From assembly GCF_000308655.1 (NCBI RefSeq), contig NZ_BAGC01000006.1:1-64000 (forward strand): DNA of 64,000 nt. Direction: 5' to 3'. Shown here in pieces: positions 40,119 through 49,134 of the stretch (position 1 is the first letter of the stretch; each line of letters starts with the position of its first letter). The notes under the pieces were generated by a model, which saw only the letters and a program-made list of their open reading frames with translations, ran no database searches and had not been told where the DNA came from. Both the position numbers and the translations under genes were made by a program. Origin of the DNA: Nocardia niigatensis NBRC 100131. GTDB taxonomy: Bacteria; Actinomycetota; Actinomycetes; Mycobacteriales; Mycobacteriaceae.

Positions 40119-42203
40119 TCACTGGGTGGTGGGTTCCCCCGCGCCGTGCGCACCGGGGATCTCCTGCTTGGCGTGCTGAGGTCGGTTACCGCCCAAACCG
40201 GGCAGCAGCGAATGACCACGGTAGCTGAACGCCGTTTGGATCAAGCCCAGCGCCATCGCCGACGCGACCACCGTGAACCCGATCCACCAGGTCGGCGGCA
40301 GCAGGACGCCCATGGCCCCGCCGACCACCCAGGACAGCTGCAGCACGGTCTCGGAGCGGCCGAAACCGGACGCGATGGACTCGGGCGGCAGATCGTCCTG
40401 GATGGAGGCGTCCAGCGACACCTTGGCCAGGGCGCTCGCACCGGAGGCGACCAGCGTCGCGAGGGCCGCGCCCGGCAGATTGCCCATCACCGCCGCCACC
40501 ACCGCGACGGCCACGCACGCGCCGGTGCAGCTGACCACGATCAATTGCGGGCGGCCGAGTTTCATGCGCGCGCCCGTCGCGTTGCCCGCGAAGTTGCCGA
40601 TGCCCGCGGCCGCGCCGATGACGCCCAGCATGGCCAGCTGCTGCACCGGCCGATGCTCGGTGGACTTGGCCACGAACGCGCCGTAGAAGGTGAGGAAGCC
40701 GGTCAGGATGCGCACGGTGCTGTTGCCCCACAGCCCGGTCACCACCGAACGGCCCAGGGGCTGACGGCGTTTGCTCGCCTGCACCGCGTCGGCCTGGCCC
40801 GGGTCCAGCACCTCGGTGCGGGCGTCGTTGCCGTGATAGCCGAGGGTGGCCGGGACCTCGCCCTCGGTCACCTCCACCCAGGACGGGATGCGCAGGCTCA
40901 GGATCGCGCCCGCCGCCGCGAGGGCCGCCGCGAACAGCAGCGCGCCGGTGGAGCCCGCGATTTTGGCGGTCAGCGCGGCCACCGCGCCCGCGCCGATGGT
41001 GCCGCCGACGAGGCCGAACACGGTGAGCCGGGAGTTGGTGCGCACCAGGTCGATTCCCGGCGGCAGCACGCGCGGCGTGACCGCGGATTTCAGCACCGAG
41101 AACGACTTGCTCAGGATCATCATGCACAGGGCCAGCGGATACAGCGCCCAGTTGTCGATATTGAAGATGAGCAGCCCGGCGATGAGCACGCGGATCGCGA
41201 ACGAGCCCGCCAGGGCGACGCGGCGACCGCGCTGCAGGCGGTCCAGCATCGGCCCGATGACCGGGGCGATCACCGCGAACGGGGCAATGGTGATCAAGAG
41301 GTACAGCGCCACTTTGGTTTTGGATTCCGCCGTGGCGCTGGCGAAGAACAGCGTGTTGGCCAGCGCCACCGCGATCGCGGCGTCGGTGGCGAAATTGGCC
41401 ATGGTGGCGTAGATGAGCGCGGTGAGTCCCGACTCCTCCGCGCCGTCGGCCTTGGCGGCGCGCTGGAAGGTCGCGAACCCGCTCTGCGTCAGCTCGATGC
41501 TGCGGCGGGCCGCGACCCGGGTGACGGTCAGTTTGCGGGGCGGCTTGTGCAGCCCGCCGCTGTCGGAGGCATCCGGATCGGCCTCGTGCGAAAACGATTG
41601 CGTGTGAGTCGTTTCCGGCTGTGGCGCGGCGGTGTTCCGCGTGTTGTCGGGGCGCGTCGGATGACCCGGATCGCGGGGTGCGGGAGGCGTGGATTCCGGC
41701 TCGTGCGACCGGGATCGGGACGCGGACTCCGCGTCGTACCGTTCGGGGTCGTGCGAGCGCGGGGGCTTGGAAACGCGCAGGCGTGGCGCGTGCTCGTGGC
41801 GGTGCGAGGCGGAGCTTCCGGACTCCGGGTCGTAACGCACTCGCCGCGTGGTGCCGAAGTCGTGCGGCTGCTGCCACGCTTCCGGCTCGCTGTCGGTTCC
41901 CCTGGGCGGCTGGCTCTCGTACGGCCGGGTCGGGGGGTTGTCCTCGGACCGGCCCTCATTGGCGGCCTTCTCGTGGCGGCGGCGTGCCCAGCGCGAGGTC
42001 CGGCCCTCCGGTTCGCGCGGTGGTTCGCCGCCCGGGCCGCGCGCGGATTCGCCGCGCGACCGGGAGGGCGGGTCGGCGGGACGCGCGGGCGCGCGGCGGG
42101 CCAGGAATTCCGGCACTTCGCCGGCCTCGCTCGGCGGGACGGGACGACGGCCCGCGCGGTTGGCGGGCGGATAGCGGTCGTACCCCGGATGCCGTTCGAT
42201 CAT
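40119..42203 (-). CDS. MFS transporter-like protein with a long disordered N-terminus (Rv0876c-like)
   Basis: A 694-residue protein. The first 230 residues are a hydrophilic, Arg/Glu/Pro-rich, likely disordered segment (for example PPSRSRGESARGP and PERYDAESASRSRSHEPE). From about residue 250 there are some twelve transmembrane segments (ATMANFATDAAIAVALANTLFF, VALYLLITIAPFAVIAP, VLIAGLLIF and onward) of MFS type. The length and order fit M. tuberculosis Rv0876c. Starts at ATG 42203 (MIERHPGYDRY, with GACGAGGAC upstream) or GTG 42263 are both possible. Substrate unknown. Confidence 0.8.
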   Translation of the reverse strand: MIERHPGYDRYPPANRAGRRPVPPSEAGEVPEFLARRAPARPADPPSRSRGESARGPGGEPPREPEGRTSRWARRRHEKAANEGRSEDNPPTRPYESQPPRGTDSEPEAWQQPHDFGTTRRVRYDPESGSSASHRHEHAPRLRVSKPPRSHDPERYDAESASRSRSHEPESTPPAPRDPGHPTRPDNTRNTAAPQPETTHTQSFSHEADPDASDSGGLHKPPRKLTVTRVAARRSIELTQSGFATFQRAAKADGAEESGLTALIYATMANFATDAAIAVALANTLFFASATAESKTKVALYLLITIAPFAVIAPVIGPMLDRLQRGRRVALAGSFAIRVLIAGLLIFNIDNWALYPLALCMMILSKSFSVLKSAVTPRVLPPGIDLVRTNSRLTVFGLVGGTIGAGAVAALTAKIAGSTGALLFAAALAAAGAILSLRIPSWVEVTEGEVPATLGYHGNDARTEVLDPGQADAVQASKRRQPLGRSVVTGLWGNSTVRILTGFLTFYGAFVAKSTEHRPVQQLAMLGVIGAAAGIGNFAGNATGARMKLGRPQLIVVSCTGACVAVAVVAAVMGNLPGAALATLVASGASALAKVSLDASIQDDLPPESIASGFGRSETVLQLSWVVGGAMGVLLPPTWWIGFTVVASAMALGLIQTAFSYRGHSLLPGLGGNRPQHAKQEIPGAHGAGEPTTQ

Positions 42204-42356
42204 GGGTGAGTCCTCGTCACCCCAGCGACCGGGATCGGCACCGGGGTCACGGGGAGCAGTCACGCCCCCAATTCTTGCAGTGCCGTCGGCCGGTGGCTGC
42301 ACTACGGCCGGTGTGGGCCGCCACAAGTTCGTGGCGACCGGTCGCCACGGGCCTGA

Positions 42357-43151
42357 TCAGGCAGGGACGAAACGCACTTCGTAGGACGTCGGCCACTTCT
42401 TGCCGGTGAGCAGGAAGTGATCGGTGCCGGGCAGGTGGGCGATGCCGTTGAGGACGTCGGTGTCGGGGGTGCGGGCACTGCCGGGGAGCAGGCCGGCGGC
42501 GTCGATCGCGCCGAGCACCTCGCCGGTGCCGGGGTCGATGCGCAGGATGGTGTTCGTCGGCCAGGCGTTGGCGTACACGGAACCGTCGGGGGCGCAATCC
42601 AGTTCGTTGAGTTTGGCGTCCTTGTGGCTGGTGAGCGCCACGCTCCCGGTGACCGCGAAGGTCTGCGGGTCGCGGAAGGCGAGGGTGGAGCTGCCGTTGC
42701 TCATGACCACGCGGCCCTCCCGCGTGCACAGGCCCCAGCCCTCGCCGTCGAAATGCGTGGTGCGGAGTTCGGCGAGAGTGGCGGGGTCGCGGGCGATGGC
42801 GACACCGTTCTTGTAGGTGAGTTGCCAGAGCACGTCCCCGGCCCGGGTGATGCCCTCGCCGAACAGGGTCGCGGGCAGATCTGCGCGGGCGAGTTCGGCG
42901 CCGGTGTTCAGGTCGGTGGCCCGGACCGCGGAGTGGCCGTTGAGTCCGGTGCCCTCGTAGAGAACCGGCCCGTCGACTTCCAAGCCTTCGGTGAACGCGC
43001 CCGGATCGTGCGGCCGGGTCGCGACCACCTCGACCCGCAACTTCGGCGTGTTGTCGCTGCTGGTGCAGCCGGTCGCGGTCGCGGCCAGGGCCAGGGCCGT
43101 GGACAGCATGATCGTGGCGGTCGCTACCGGTGCACGGCGTTTGCGCTCCAT
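42357..43151 (-). CDS. Secreted glutaminyl-peptide cyclotransferase (plant/bacterial type)
   Basis: A 264-residue secreted protein. The signal peptide MERKRRAPVATATIMLSTAL ends at TATGC, a lipobox-like site with a weak -3 position, so it may be a lipoprotein. The beta-propeller shows GAFTEGLEVDG, NGHSAVRATDLNTG, YKNGVAIARDPATL, LNELDCAPDGSVYANAWPT and VLNGIAHLPGT. The FTEGL and WPT/N-G motifs are typical of glutamine cyclotransferases, which form N-terminal pyroglutamate. The start is ATG 43151; it diverges from the DUF3027 gene, whose start is 18 bp away. Confidence 0.88.
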   Translation of the reverse strand: MERKRRAPVATATIMLSTALALAATATGCTSSDNTPKLRVEVVATRPHDPGAFTEGLEVDGPVLYEGTGLNGHSAVRATDLNTGAELARADLPATLFGEGITRAGDVLWQLTYKNGVAIARDPATLAELRTTHFDGEGWGLCTREGRVVMSNGSSTLAFRDPQTFAVTGSVALTSHKDAKLNELDCAPDGSVYANAWPTNTILRIDPGTGEVLGAIDAAGLLPGSARTPDTDVLNGIAHLPGTDHFLLTGKKWPTSYEVRFVPA

Positions 43152-43168
43152 ACGGCAAAATGTAGGGC

Positions 43169-44632
43169 GTGAGCGCGGTTGGAGTTTCGGAGTCCGGTAT
43201 GCGGCCCATCCTGGCGGAGGCGGTCGAGCTGGCCCGCCGTGCGCTCCTGGACCTGGAACCGGTCGGAGTGGGCGCGCATCTGGGCGTGACCGGCGAGGAC
43301 GAGTCGTCGGCCACCCATCACTTCGAGGCGACACTGCCCGGCTATCGCGGCTGGCAGTGGGCGGTTGTGGTGGCCGCGCCGCCGGAGGCGACCACCGCCA
43401 CGGTGAGCGAGTCGGCGTTGCTGCCCGGGCCGGACGCGCTGGTTGCGCCCGACTTCATTCCGTGGGATCAGCGCATCCGGCCCGGTGACCTCGCGCCCGG
43501 CGATCTGCTGGCCCCGCCGCTCGGCGACCCGCGCCTGGTGCCCGGCTATGTCGCCACCGGCGACCCGGCCGTCGACGAGGTGGCCCTGGAGATCGGCCTC
43601 GGCCGCACCCAGGTGCTCTCCCGCGAGGGCCGCGAGGAGGCCGCCGACCGCTGGTTCTCCGAATACGGCCCCGACACCGACATGGCCCGCGCCGCACCGT
43701 CGACCTGTGGCCGCTGCGGCTTCTTCGTCCCCATGGCCGGCTCGCTGGGCGCCGCCTTCGGCATCTGCGCCAATGCCATGGGTGCCGACGGGCACGTGGT
43801 CCACGTCGCCTACGGCTGTGGCGCCCACTCCGACGTCGAACTCCCCACCGGCAACGGCTCGCCTCTCTACGAGGCTTACGACGACGCCGCCGTGGATCTG
43901 TTCCCGACCGCGGACCTCCGCGAGACCGCCACGCCCGCAGCCGAATCCGGTGAGCAGGGCGAAGTGGGCAATTCCGGCGCGGTAGAGGTCGTGGAAGCGC
44001 CTGCGCGCGACGCGGATTCGACGACCACCCTGGCCGACGCTGACGCTCCCGCGAAGGGCGATGCCGCCGGGACCGGTGATGCCGCCGCGACCATCGGCTC
44101 CGTCGAGGCTGCCGCGACCGAATCTCACGTTGTGTCAGCGGCGGAATCGGGCGAAGCGGACGCTGATTCGGCGGTCGACGCGGCCGCTGCCGCGGACACC
44201 AACGGCGAGGATGCGACCGGCGAGGTGGCCGTGGCCCCGGCCGAGTCGGATGCCGAGACCGCGGATGTGCAGGCGGGTGTGATCGACGCGGACGTCACGG
44301 TCGCGGCTGTGGCGGTGGCGTCCGAGAGCGGCGATGCGGCCGGGGACCCCGCGGTGGGCGATGCGGCCGGGGACCCCGCGGTGGGCGATGCGGCCGGGGA
44401 CCCCGCGGTGGGCGATGCGGCCGAGGGCCCCGCGGTGGGCGATGCGGCCGAGGGCCCCGCGGTGGGCGATGCGGCCGGGGACCCCGCGGTGGGCGATGCG
44501 GCCGAGGGCCCCGCGGTGGGCGATGCGGCCGGGTTGTTCGAGGTGGGCGGTCCGGATTCGGTGTACGACGATGCGTGGGCGGTGAACGCGGTTCGGGTGG
44601 AGCCCGAGGGCGGGTCGTCCGAGTCGCGCTGA
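43169..44632 (+). CDS. DUF3027 protein with C-terminal tandem repeat (Rv0877-like)
   Basis: A 487-residue protein. Residues 1-240 form the conserved domain: LAEAVELARRALLDLEPVGV, HHFEATLPGYRGWQWAVVVA, FIPWDQRIRPGDLAPGDLL, and a zinc-like TCGRCGFF at about 180. From about residue 250 the sequence becomes Ala/Asp/Glu-rich, with a 9-residue repeat (GDAAxxPAV) seven times encoded by a 27-bp DNA repeat. The extension is acidic and probably disordered. I recall the family as DUF3027. The start is GTG 43169; there is no ribosome-binding site and transcription may start at the codon. In M. tuberculosis Rv0877 neighbours the same genes. Confidence 0.82.
   Translation: MSAVGVSESGMRPILAEAVELARRALLDLEPVGVGAHLGVTGEDESSATHHFEATLPGYRGWQWAVVVAAPPEATTATVSESALLPGPDALVAPDFIPWDQRIRPGDLAPGDLLAPPLGDPRLVPGYVATGDPAVDEVALEIGLGRTQVLSREGREEAADRWFSEYGPDTDMARAAPSTCGRCGFFVPMAGSLGAAFGICANAMGADGHVVHVAYGCGAHSDVELPTGNGSPLYEAYDDAAVDLFPTADLRETATPAAESGEQGEVGNSGAVEVVEAPARDADSTTTLADADAPAKGDAAGTGDAAATIGSVEAAATESHVVSAAESGEADADSAVDAAAAADTNGEDATGEVAVAPAESDAETADVQAGVIDADVTVAAVAVASESGDAAGDPAVGDAAGDPAVGDAAGDPAVGDAAEGPAVGDAAEGPAVGDAAGDPAVGDAAEGPAVGDAAGLFEVGGPDSVYDDAWAVNAVRVEPEGGSSESR
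44330..44533 (+). repeat. 27-bp tandem repeat inside the DUF3027 gene
   Basis: Seven full copies of a 27-bp unit (GGCGATGCGGCCG plus GGGACCCCGCGGT or AGGGCCCCGCGGT variants) and a partial eighth copy, in frame. Two unit types alternate, differing at the positions coding for Gly-Asp or Glu-Gly. This is a variable-number repeat candidate. Confidence 0.9.
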
Positions 44633-44656
44633 GGCGATCGCCCGGCTAGTTTGTAG

Positions 44657-44678
44657 CGCCGCCGGATTCCCGGCGGCG
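44657..44678 (+). terminator. Terminator-like hairpin after the DUF3027 gene
   Basis: CGCCGCCGG-ATTC-CCGGCGGCG, a perfect 9-bp stem, 24 bp after the stop, followed by GGCACGGTTTTC. Confidence 0.6.
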
Positions 44679-44774
44679 GGCACGGTTTTCGGTGGATCGT
44701 GCCGTGATTCTGTGAGATACCCGGATGCTTGGCCCGGCGTGCCATCAACGGTTGTGCGGAAGGGGTGTTAGGGC

Positions 44775-47700
44775 GTGGTCGCGACCGATGCAGGGGATCC
44801 GTTCGGGACGGCGGAACTGCGGGCCGGGGTGGTGGCCGCCTGGCGCGGATCGCCCACCCGGCTGCGGGAGGACGCCGCCACGGAGGCGGACCTGGTCCGG
44901 GCCGGCTACCGGGACCGCTTGCTGACCGAGCTGGCGCAGAACGCCGCCGACGCAGCCGCCAAGGCGGGCGTCGACGGCCGGATCGCGGTGTGGCTGGACG
45001 GCCGCACCCTGCATGTCGCCAATACCGGTGCGCCGCTGGATGTTTCGGGTGTGCACGCACTCACCGCGCTGCGGGCTTCAGGGAAGACCGAGGCCGCGGC
45101 CGTCGGTCAGTTCGGCGTGGGATTCACCGCGGTGCTGACCGTGTCGGACGAGGTGGAATTCCGCTCGACCGGCGGATCGGTGCGGTTCTCGCGGGCCGAG
45201 ACCTGGGCGCTGCTCGGGGTGCAGGGCATCGAGATCCCGGAGACGCCCGCCGATTTCGAGCCGCCCGCGCTGCGCCTGGCCTGGGCCACCGCGGAACGGC
45301 CCGTGAGCGGCTTCGACAGCGAGATCGTGCTGCGGTTGCGCGAGAGCGTGGACACCGTCGCCCTGCTCACCGCGATGCGGTCGGAAGCGGCCGACCTGCT
45401 GCTGGAACTGCCCGCGCTGCACGGCATCCGGATCGGTGACGACGAGATCCGCAGCGCCGAGCGGGAACTCGGCGACGGCCTGACGGAGCTGCGCGTCACC
45501 GGGCCGAATTCCGATGAGCGCGTGTGGTGGCAGTACCGCACCGAGCGCGCCCGCTGGCTGCTGCCGGTGCGCGACGGCCGGCCCGTCGCCACCCGCCCCG
45601 ACGTGCTGCGCGCGCCCACCCGCTCCGACGAGGAGCTGTCCATCCCGGCCCTGCTCATCGCCGACATCCCGATGCAGCCGGATCGCCGTCGCCTGCTGCC
45701 GGGCGCGCCGCTGACCGCGCTGGCCGCCGGTTACGCCGCGTTCGCCCGCGCTCTGCCGCCGCGCGACCGGCTGGTGCTGGTCCCGCTGCCCGGCTTCGCC
45801 CGCAGCGAGGCCGACAGCCTGCTCCGCGAGGCCCTGATCACCGAGCTGCGCGACAACGAGTGGCTGCCGGTCCTCACCGGCCGTCCCGAATCAGGCGGCG
45901 AATCCGCGCCGGTACCTGCGGAATTCGACGCTTTCGGCAGGACCGATGAGGCTGGCGCGGAGTCGGCATCGGGTGATCTCGATACCGCGGCCGCGCTCGA
46001 ACTCGGCACCGCCGCCGAGGTGGCGACGCTCGCGGGCGGGAGCGCCGCGAAGGTGACCGCGGCGTGGGAGCAGGAAACACTGCCGCTGTGGGATCTCCCG
46101 TCCGAGAGTGAGGGCCCCGCCGACTCGGTCGAACCCCATGACGCCATCGGCCCGCACGACGTGGTCGCCACCTTCGACGCGGCCCGCGACCGCACCGCCG
46201 AGTTCGGCGAATCATCCCCAGCGGACCTGGGGATGGTTGTGGATGAATCGCCGATCGCCGAAACTGCGGGTGCGGATTCGCGGTCGAACGTGGCCGCGCC
46301 GCGCCGGACCACCGTATTCATGGGCGCCACCGTGGATTTGGCCGATCTACTGGCGGATATGGTTGGCCCGCTGCTGATTCCGGAGCTGTCCGGCCGCCAG
46401 TACTCCGATGCCCTCGCCGTGCTGGACGTGCACCGGATCGGCCTGGCGCGGATCGCCGAGCTGTCGAGCAGCCTGGAACGCGAACCGCAGTGGTGGTATT
46501 CGCTCTACGACGCCCTGGAGTCGTTCGCGGTGGATCCGCTGGCGGTGGAGGAGCTGGGCGCGCTGGCGGTGCCGCTGACCGACGGCCGCCTGGTGACCGG
46601 GCCGCGCACGGTGGTGCTGGACGACCGTCTGGAGCAGGCGATTCCGGTGCACTGGGCGCGTCTGGTGCATCCGGAGGCGGCGCACGAGCTGCTGGGCCGG
46701 CTGGGCGCGCGCCCGGCAACGCCGGAGGATCTGCTCAACGACCCCGGGCTGCAGGCGGTGCTGGAGGACGACCCGAGCGACCCGGACACCGTGGACGCGG
46801 TGCTGAACCTGGCGGCCACCACCCTGGCCGCGCCGGGTGTGCTCCCGTCCTGGCTGGGCCTGGTCGAATTGCCTGATGTGGACGGCGAATCGACGCCGGC
46901 CGACGAACTGCTGCTGCCCGGCGCGCCGCTGGCCCGGGTGCTCGTCGAGGATTCGCCGTTCACCACCGTGGACGCCGAGGTGGTCGAGCGCTACGGCCCG
47001 GAAGCCTTGCGCGCCATCGGCGTCGGCTGGAGCTTCACCCTGGTCACGGAGTCCGATCCGACCGGCCCGGACCACCACCTCGACGATGAGGAGACCTGGT
47101 GGGAGGGCCTGGCCGACGATCCGGCCGAACTGGTGGCCGTCCGCGATCTGGACCTGGTGGACGACGCCGAATGGCCGGAAGCGTTGCGGCTGTTGCTGTC
47201 CGACGAGACGACCCGCCGGCTGCTCGCGGACCGCGACGGCTACACCGCCTGGTGGCTGCGCCATCACGCCCACATCGACGGCATCCCGCTGGGGCTGCTG
47301 CGCCACCCCGACGACACCCTGTTCGCGGGCCTGCTCCCGCAGCTGCCGGGATTCGACACGCACGATCTGGCGGTGCTGCGCGGCGTGCTCGCCGACCCGG
47401 AGGTGCTCACCCCCGTGCTGGCCGAGGAACTCCTCGACGCCCTCGCGGATCCGGCGAGAATGCCCACCCCGGAATCGATTTCGCAGACGTACCGGTATCT
47501 GGCCGAGGCGCTCGACACGGGTCGCCTGGACACCGAGGACCTGGTGCTGCCGGGGCAGGTGCGCGCCCTCACCGGTGAGGTGATCGCGGCCGCGGACGCC
47601 ATGGTGCTGGATCGCCCGTGGCTGGGCCCGGCCCTGCCCGCCGACCGGCTGGTCGTGGGTGACCTGGCGTCGGCGCGCCCGCTGGCCACGCTGCTGGATC

Positions 47701-47954
47701 TGCCGCTGGCCTCGGAGGCGGTGACGGCGGAGGTGGTGAGCACCGGCCGGGAGACCAGTTGGACCGCCGAGCCGCTGGGCGTGCTGCTGCGCCTGCAGTT
47801 CGACTTGCCGCTGCCCGCAGGCGATCTCGTGGTGCACGACGAACTCCGCGTCCGGCTCACGGGCGCGTTCGAGGCCACGGTCACGGTCGCGTGGTGGCGA
47901 GACGGCGACATCACCCACGTGCAGGCGCAGCCGCAGAATTTCGGGCACCGCTAG
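44775..47954 (+). CDS. Large GHKL ATPase-domain protein (sacsin N-terminal/Hsp90-like)
   Basis: A 1059-residue protein. The GHKL ATP-binding fold is at the N-terminus: N-box LLTELAQNAADAAAK (E52, N56, D59), G1 box HVANTGAPLD, and G2 box GQFGVGFTAVL, the arrangement of the sacsin N-terminal region and Hsp90. The rest is Leu/Asp/Glu-rich with repeated winged segments, an acidic insert at about 370-480 and no further recognised domain. The family is often called sacsin-like and its cellular role is unclear, possibly protein quality control or stress defence. The start is GTG 44775. It stands alone between the DUF3027 gene and a TetR gene on the other strand. Confidence 0.8.
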   Translation: MVATDAGDPFGTAELRAGVVAAWRGSPTRLREDAATEADLVRAGYRDRLLTELAQNAADAAAKAGVDGRIAVWLDGRTLHVANTGAPLDVSGVHALTALRASGKTEAAAVGQFGVGFTAVLTVSDEVEFRSTGGSVRFSRAETWALLGVQGIEIPETPADFEPPALRLAWATAERPVSGFDSEIVLRLRESVDTVALLTAMRSEAADLLLELPALHGIRIGDDEIRSAERELGDGLTELRVTGPNSDERVWWQYRTERARWLLPVRDGRPVATRPDVLRAPTRSDEELSIPALLIADIPMQPDRRRLLPGAPLTALAAGYAAFARALPPRDRLVLVPLPGFARSEADSLLREALITELRDNEWLPVLTGRPESGGESAPVPAEFDAFGRTDEAGAESASGDLDTAAALELGTAAEVATLAGGSAAKVTAAWEQETLPLWDLPSESEGPADSVEPHDAIGPHDVVATFDAARDRTAEFGESSPADLGMVVDESPIAETAGADSRSNVAAPRRTTVFMGATVDLADLLADMVGPLLIPELSGRQYSDALAVLDVHRIGLARIAELSSSLEREPQWWYSLYDALESFAVDPLAVEELGALAVPLTDGRLVTGPRTVVLDDRLEQAIPVHWARLVHPEAAHELLGRLGARPATPEDLLNDPGLQAVLEDDPSDPDTVDAVLNLAATTLAAPGVLPSWLGLVELPDVDGESTPADELLLPGAPLARVLVEDSPFTTVDAEVVERYGPEALRAIGVGWSFTLVTESDPTGPDHHLDDEETWWEGLADDPAELVAVRDLDLVDDAEWPEALRLLLSDETTRRLLADRDGYTAWWLRHHAHIDGIPLGLLRHPDDTLFAGLLPQLPGFDTHDLAVLRGVLADPEVLTPVLAEELLDALADPARMPTPESISQTYRYLAEALDTGRLDTEDLVLPGQVRALTGEVIAAADAMVLDRPWLGPALPADRLVVGDLASARPLATLLDLPLASEAVTAEVVSTGRETSWTAEPLGVLLRLQFDLPLPAGDLVVHDELRVRLTGAFEATVTVAWWRDGDITHVQAQPQNFGHR

Positions 47955-47963
47955 GGATTCGGG

Positions 47964-48019
47964 TCCGGCGCGGGTGTGCTGCGCAGTGCCTACGAGTGCT
48001 GCGCAGAGCCCGCGCCGGA
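47964..48019. terminator. Bidirectional terminator with a direct repeat in the loop
   Basis: TCCGGCGCGGG pairs exactly with CCCGCGCCGGA across a 34-nt loop. The loop carries GTGCTGCGCAG twice (47976-47986 and 47996-48006). It lies between the convergent sacsin-like and TetR genes. Confidence 0.55.
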
Positions 48020-48035
48020 GCGGAGGAGGCCCGGG

Positions 48036-48662
48036 TCAGGCCGCGTGGGTGGCCACGGTGGTGGCGAGGACGTCCAGTTGGTCACGGACAGCGGCGCTGT
48101 CGTTGTCGACCAGCCAGCGCAGCACGATGCCGTCGATGGCGGCCAGCATGAAGCGGGACAGCGTGCCGACCGGCACTGTCCACGAGGTACCGGTGGCTTC
48201 GCGCGCGTGCTCGATGACATCGGCGACCGTGGAGTCGTTGAAGGTGTACTGCTCGCGCGCGATGGCGAGTTTGGCGGGGGTCTGCTCGCCTTCGCGTAGC
48301 GCGTACGTGGTGGTTTCGTAGGTGAGTAGTTGGCGTTCCGGAGTGGCTTCGATGTTGAGCCACATGAGTTCCAGACCGGCGCGGACCAATTGTTGCAGCG
48401 CTTCTTTTCCGGCTCCGACGTCTTGCCATACCGTTTCGTTGGCGTCGACGGAATCGCGCAATTCCATCGACAGCGCCTTGACCAGCTCGGTCATCAGCTG
48501 ATCTTTGTTTTCGAAACAGTAATGCACCACACCGAGGGAAACACCGGCTGCCTGGGCAACATCGCGCGTGGTAACTCCTGCCACGCCCTTTTTTTCGGCA
48601 AGGCCGATGGCCGCCTCGATAAGGTGGGCCCGTCGTTCTTCGACGCTCAATCGGGAGGACAC
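48036..48662 (-). CDS. TetR-family regulator
   Basis: A 208-residue TetR-type repressor. The helix-turn-helix is RAHLIEAAIGLAEKKGVAGVTTRDVAQAAGVSLGVVHYCFENKDQL; the C-terminal ligand domain has no assigned ligand. The start is GTG 48662 with TGGAG overlapping it. It is convergent with the sacsin-like gene and same-strand with the DUF2530 gene. The target genes are unknown. Confidence 0.88.
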   Translation of the reverse strand: MSSRLSVEERRAHLIEAAIGLAEKKGVAGVTTRDVAQAAGVSLGVVHYCFENKDQLMTELVKALSMELRDSVDANETVWQDVGAGKEALQQLVRAGLELMWLNIEATPERQLLTYETTTYALREGEQTPAKLAIAREQYTFNDSTVADVIEHAREATGTSWTVPVGTLSRFMLAAIDGIVLRWLVDNDSAAVRDQLDVLATTVATHAA

Positions 48663-48782
48663 TCCAGGGAGTTAAGCCTCCGAGGCGCGTGCAGTCAATT
48701 CGCACGGTCCGCAAGTTCGTTTTGTCAGAGCGTCCTGGACGGCCGACCAGTCCTTTTGTCCGGTAAACGGGGCGCTGGCACG

Positions 48783-49025
48783 CTAATCCAGACCGAGCTG
48801 GGCGCCTTTGTCCCCGCGCCGCGCGCTCCGCCGCTGGATCGTGAAGATCGTGTAGCCCAGCAGCCCCACCGCCAGGCCCATCAGGCAGACCGGCCGCGCG
48901 GTCGCCCACTCGTCGTTCGCCCACACCGCCGCCGTCGCGATCAGGAAACCTATGGTGCCCACGGCCAGCACCGGCCGCGGATCGGTGAAGCGCGGCGGAA
49001 TCTCCGGAACGGGCGGCGTGGTCAC
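48783..49025 (-). CDS. Small membrane protein (DUF2530, Rv0879c-like)
   Basis: An 80-residue protein from GTG 49025 (VTTPPVPEIPPRFTDPRPVLAV). Two transmembrane segments (VGTIGFLIATAAVWA and LMGLAVGLLGYTIFTI) and a basic C-terminal tail RRSARRGDKG. I recall this as DUF2530, adjacent to the MarR gene in M. tuberculosis too (Rv0879c-Rv0880). It diverges from the MarR gene. Function is unknown. Confidence 0.8.
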   Translation of the reverse strand: MTTPPVPEIPPRFTDPRPVLAVGTIGFLIATAAVWANDEWATARPVCLMGLAVGLLGYTIFTIQRRSARRGDKGAQLGLD

Positions 49026-49120
49026 TCCACCAGAGTAGAGGGCAGGGGCGGTTCGGGTAGAACGCCGGGGCGGCCGCCCTCCACGCACCGGAACAGACGC
49101 CCCCTGCGCGAGCGGTCCCG

Positions 49121-49126
49121 TATCGT
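49121..49126 (+). promoter_or_regulatory. -10 element of the MarR gene
   Basis: TATCGT is 8 nt before the GTG at 49135, with no ribosome-binding site, suggesting a leaderless transcript. Confidence 0.4.
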
Positions 49127-49134
49127 TTGCCTCT

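Noticed and set aside
44330..44533. Insertion of a mobile element in the DUF3027 gene
   Set aside because: The repeat is in frame, has no terminal inverted repeats and no transposase; it is a coding minisatellite.
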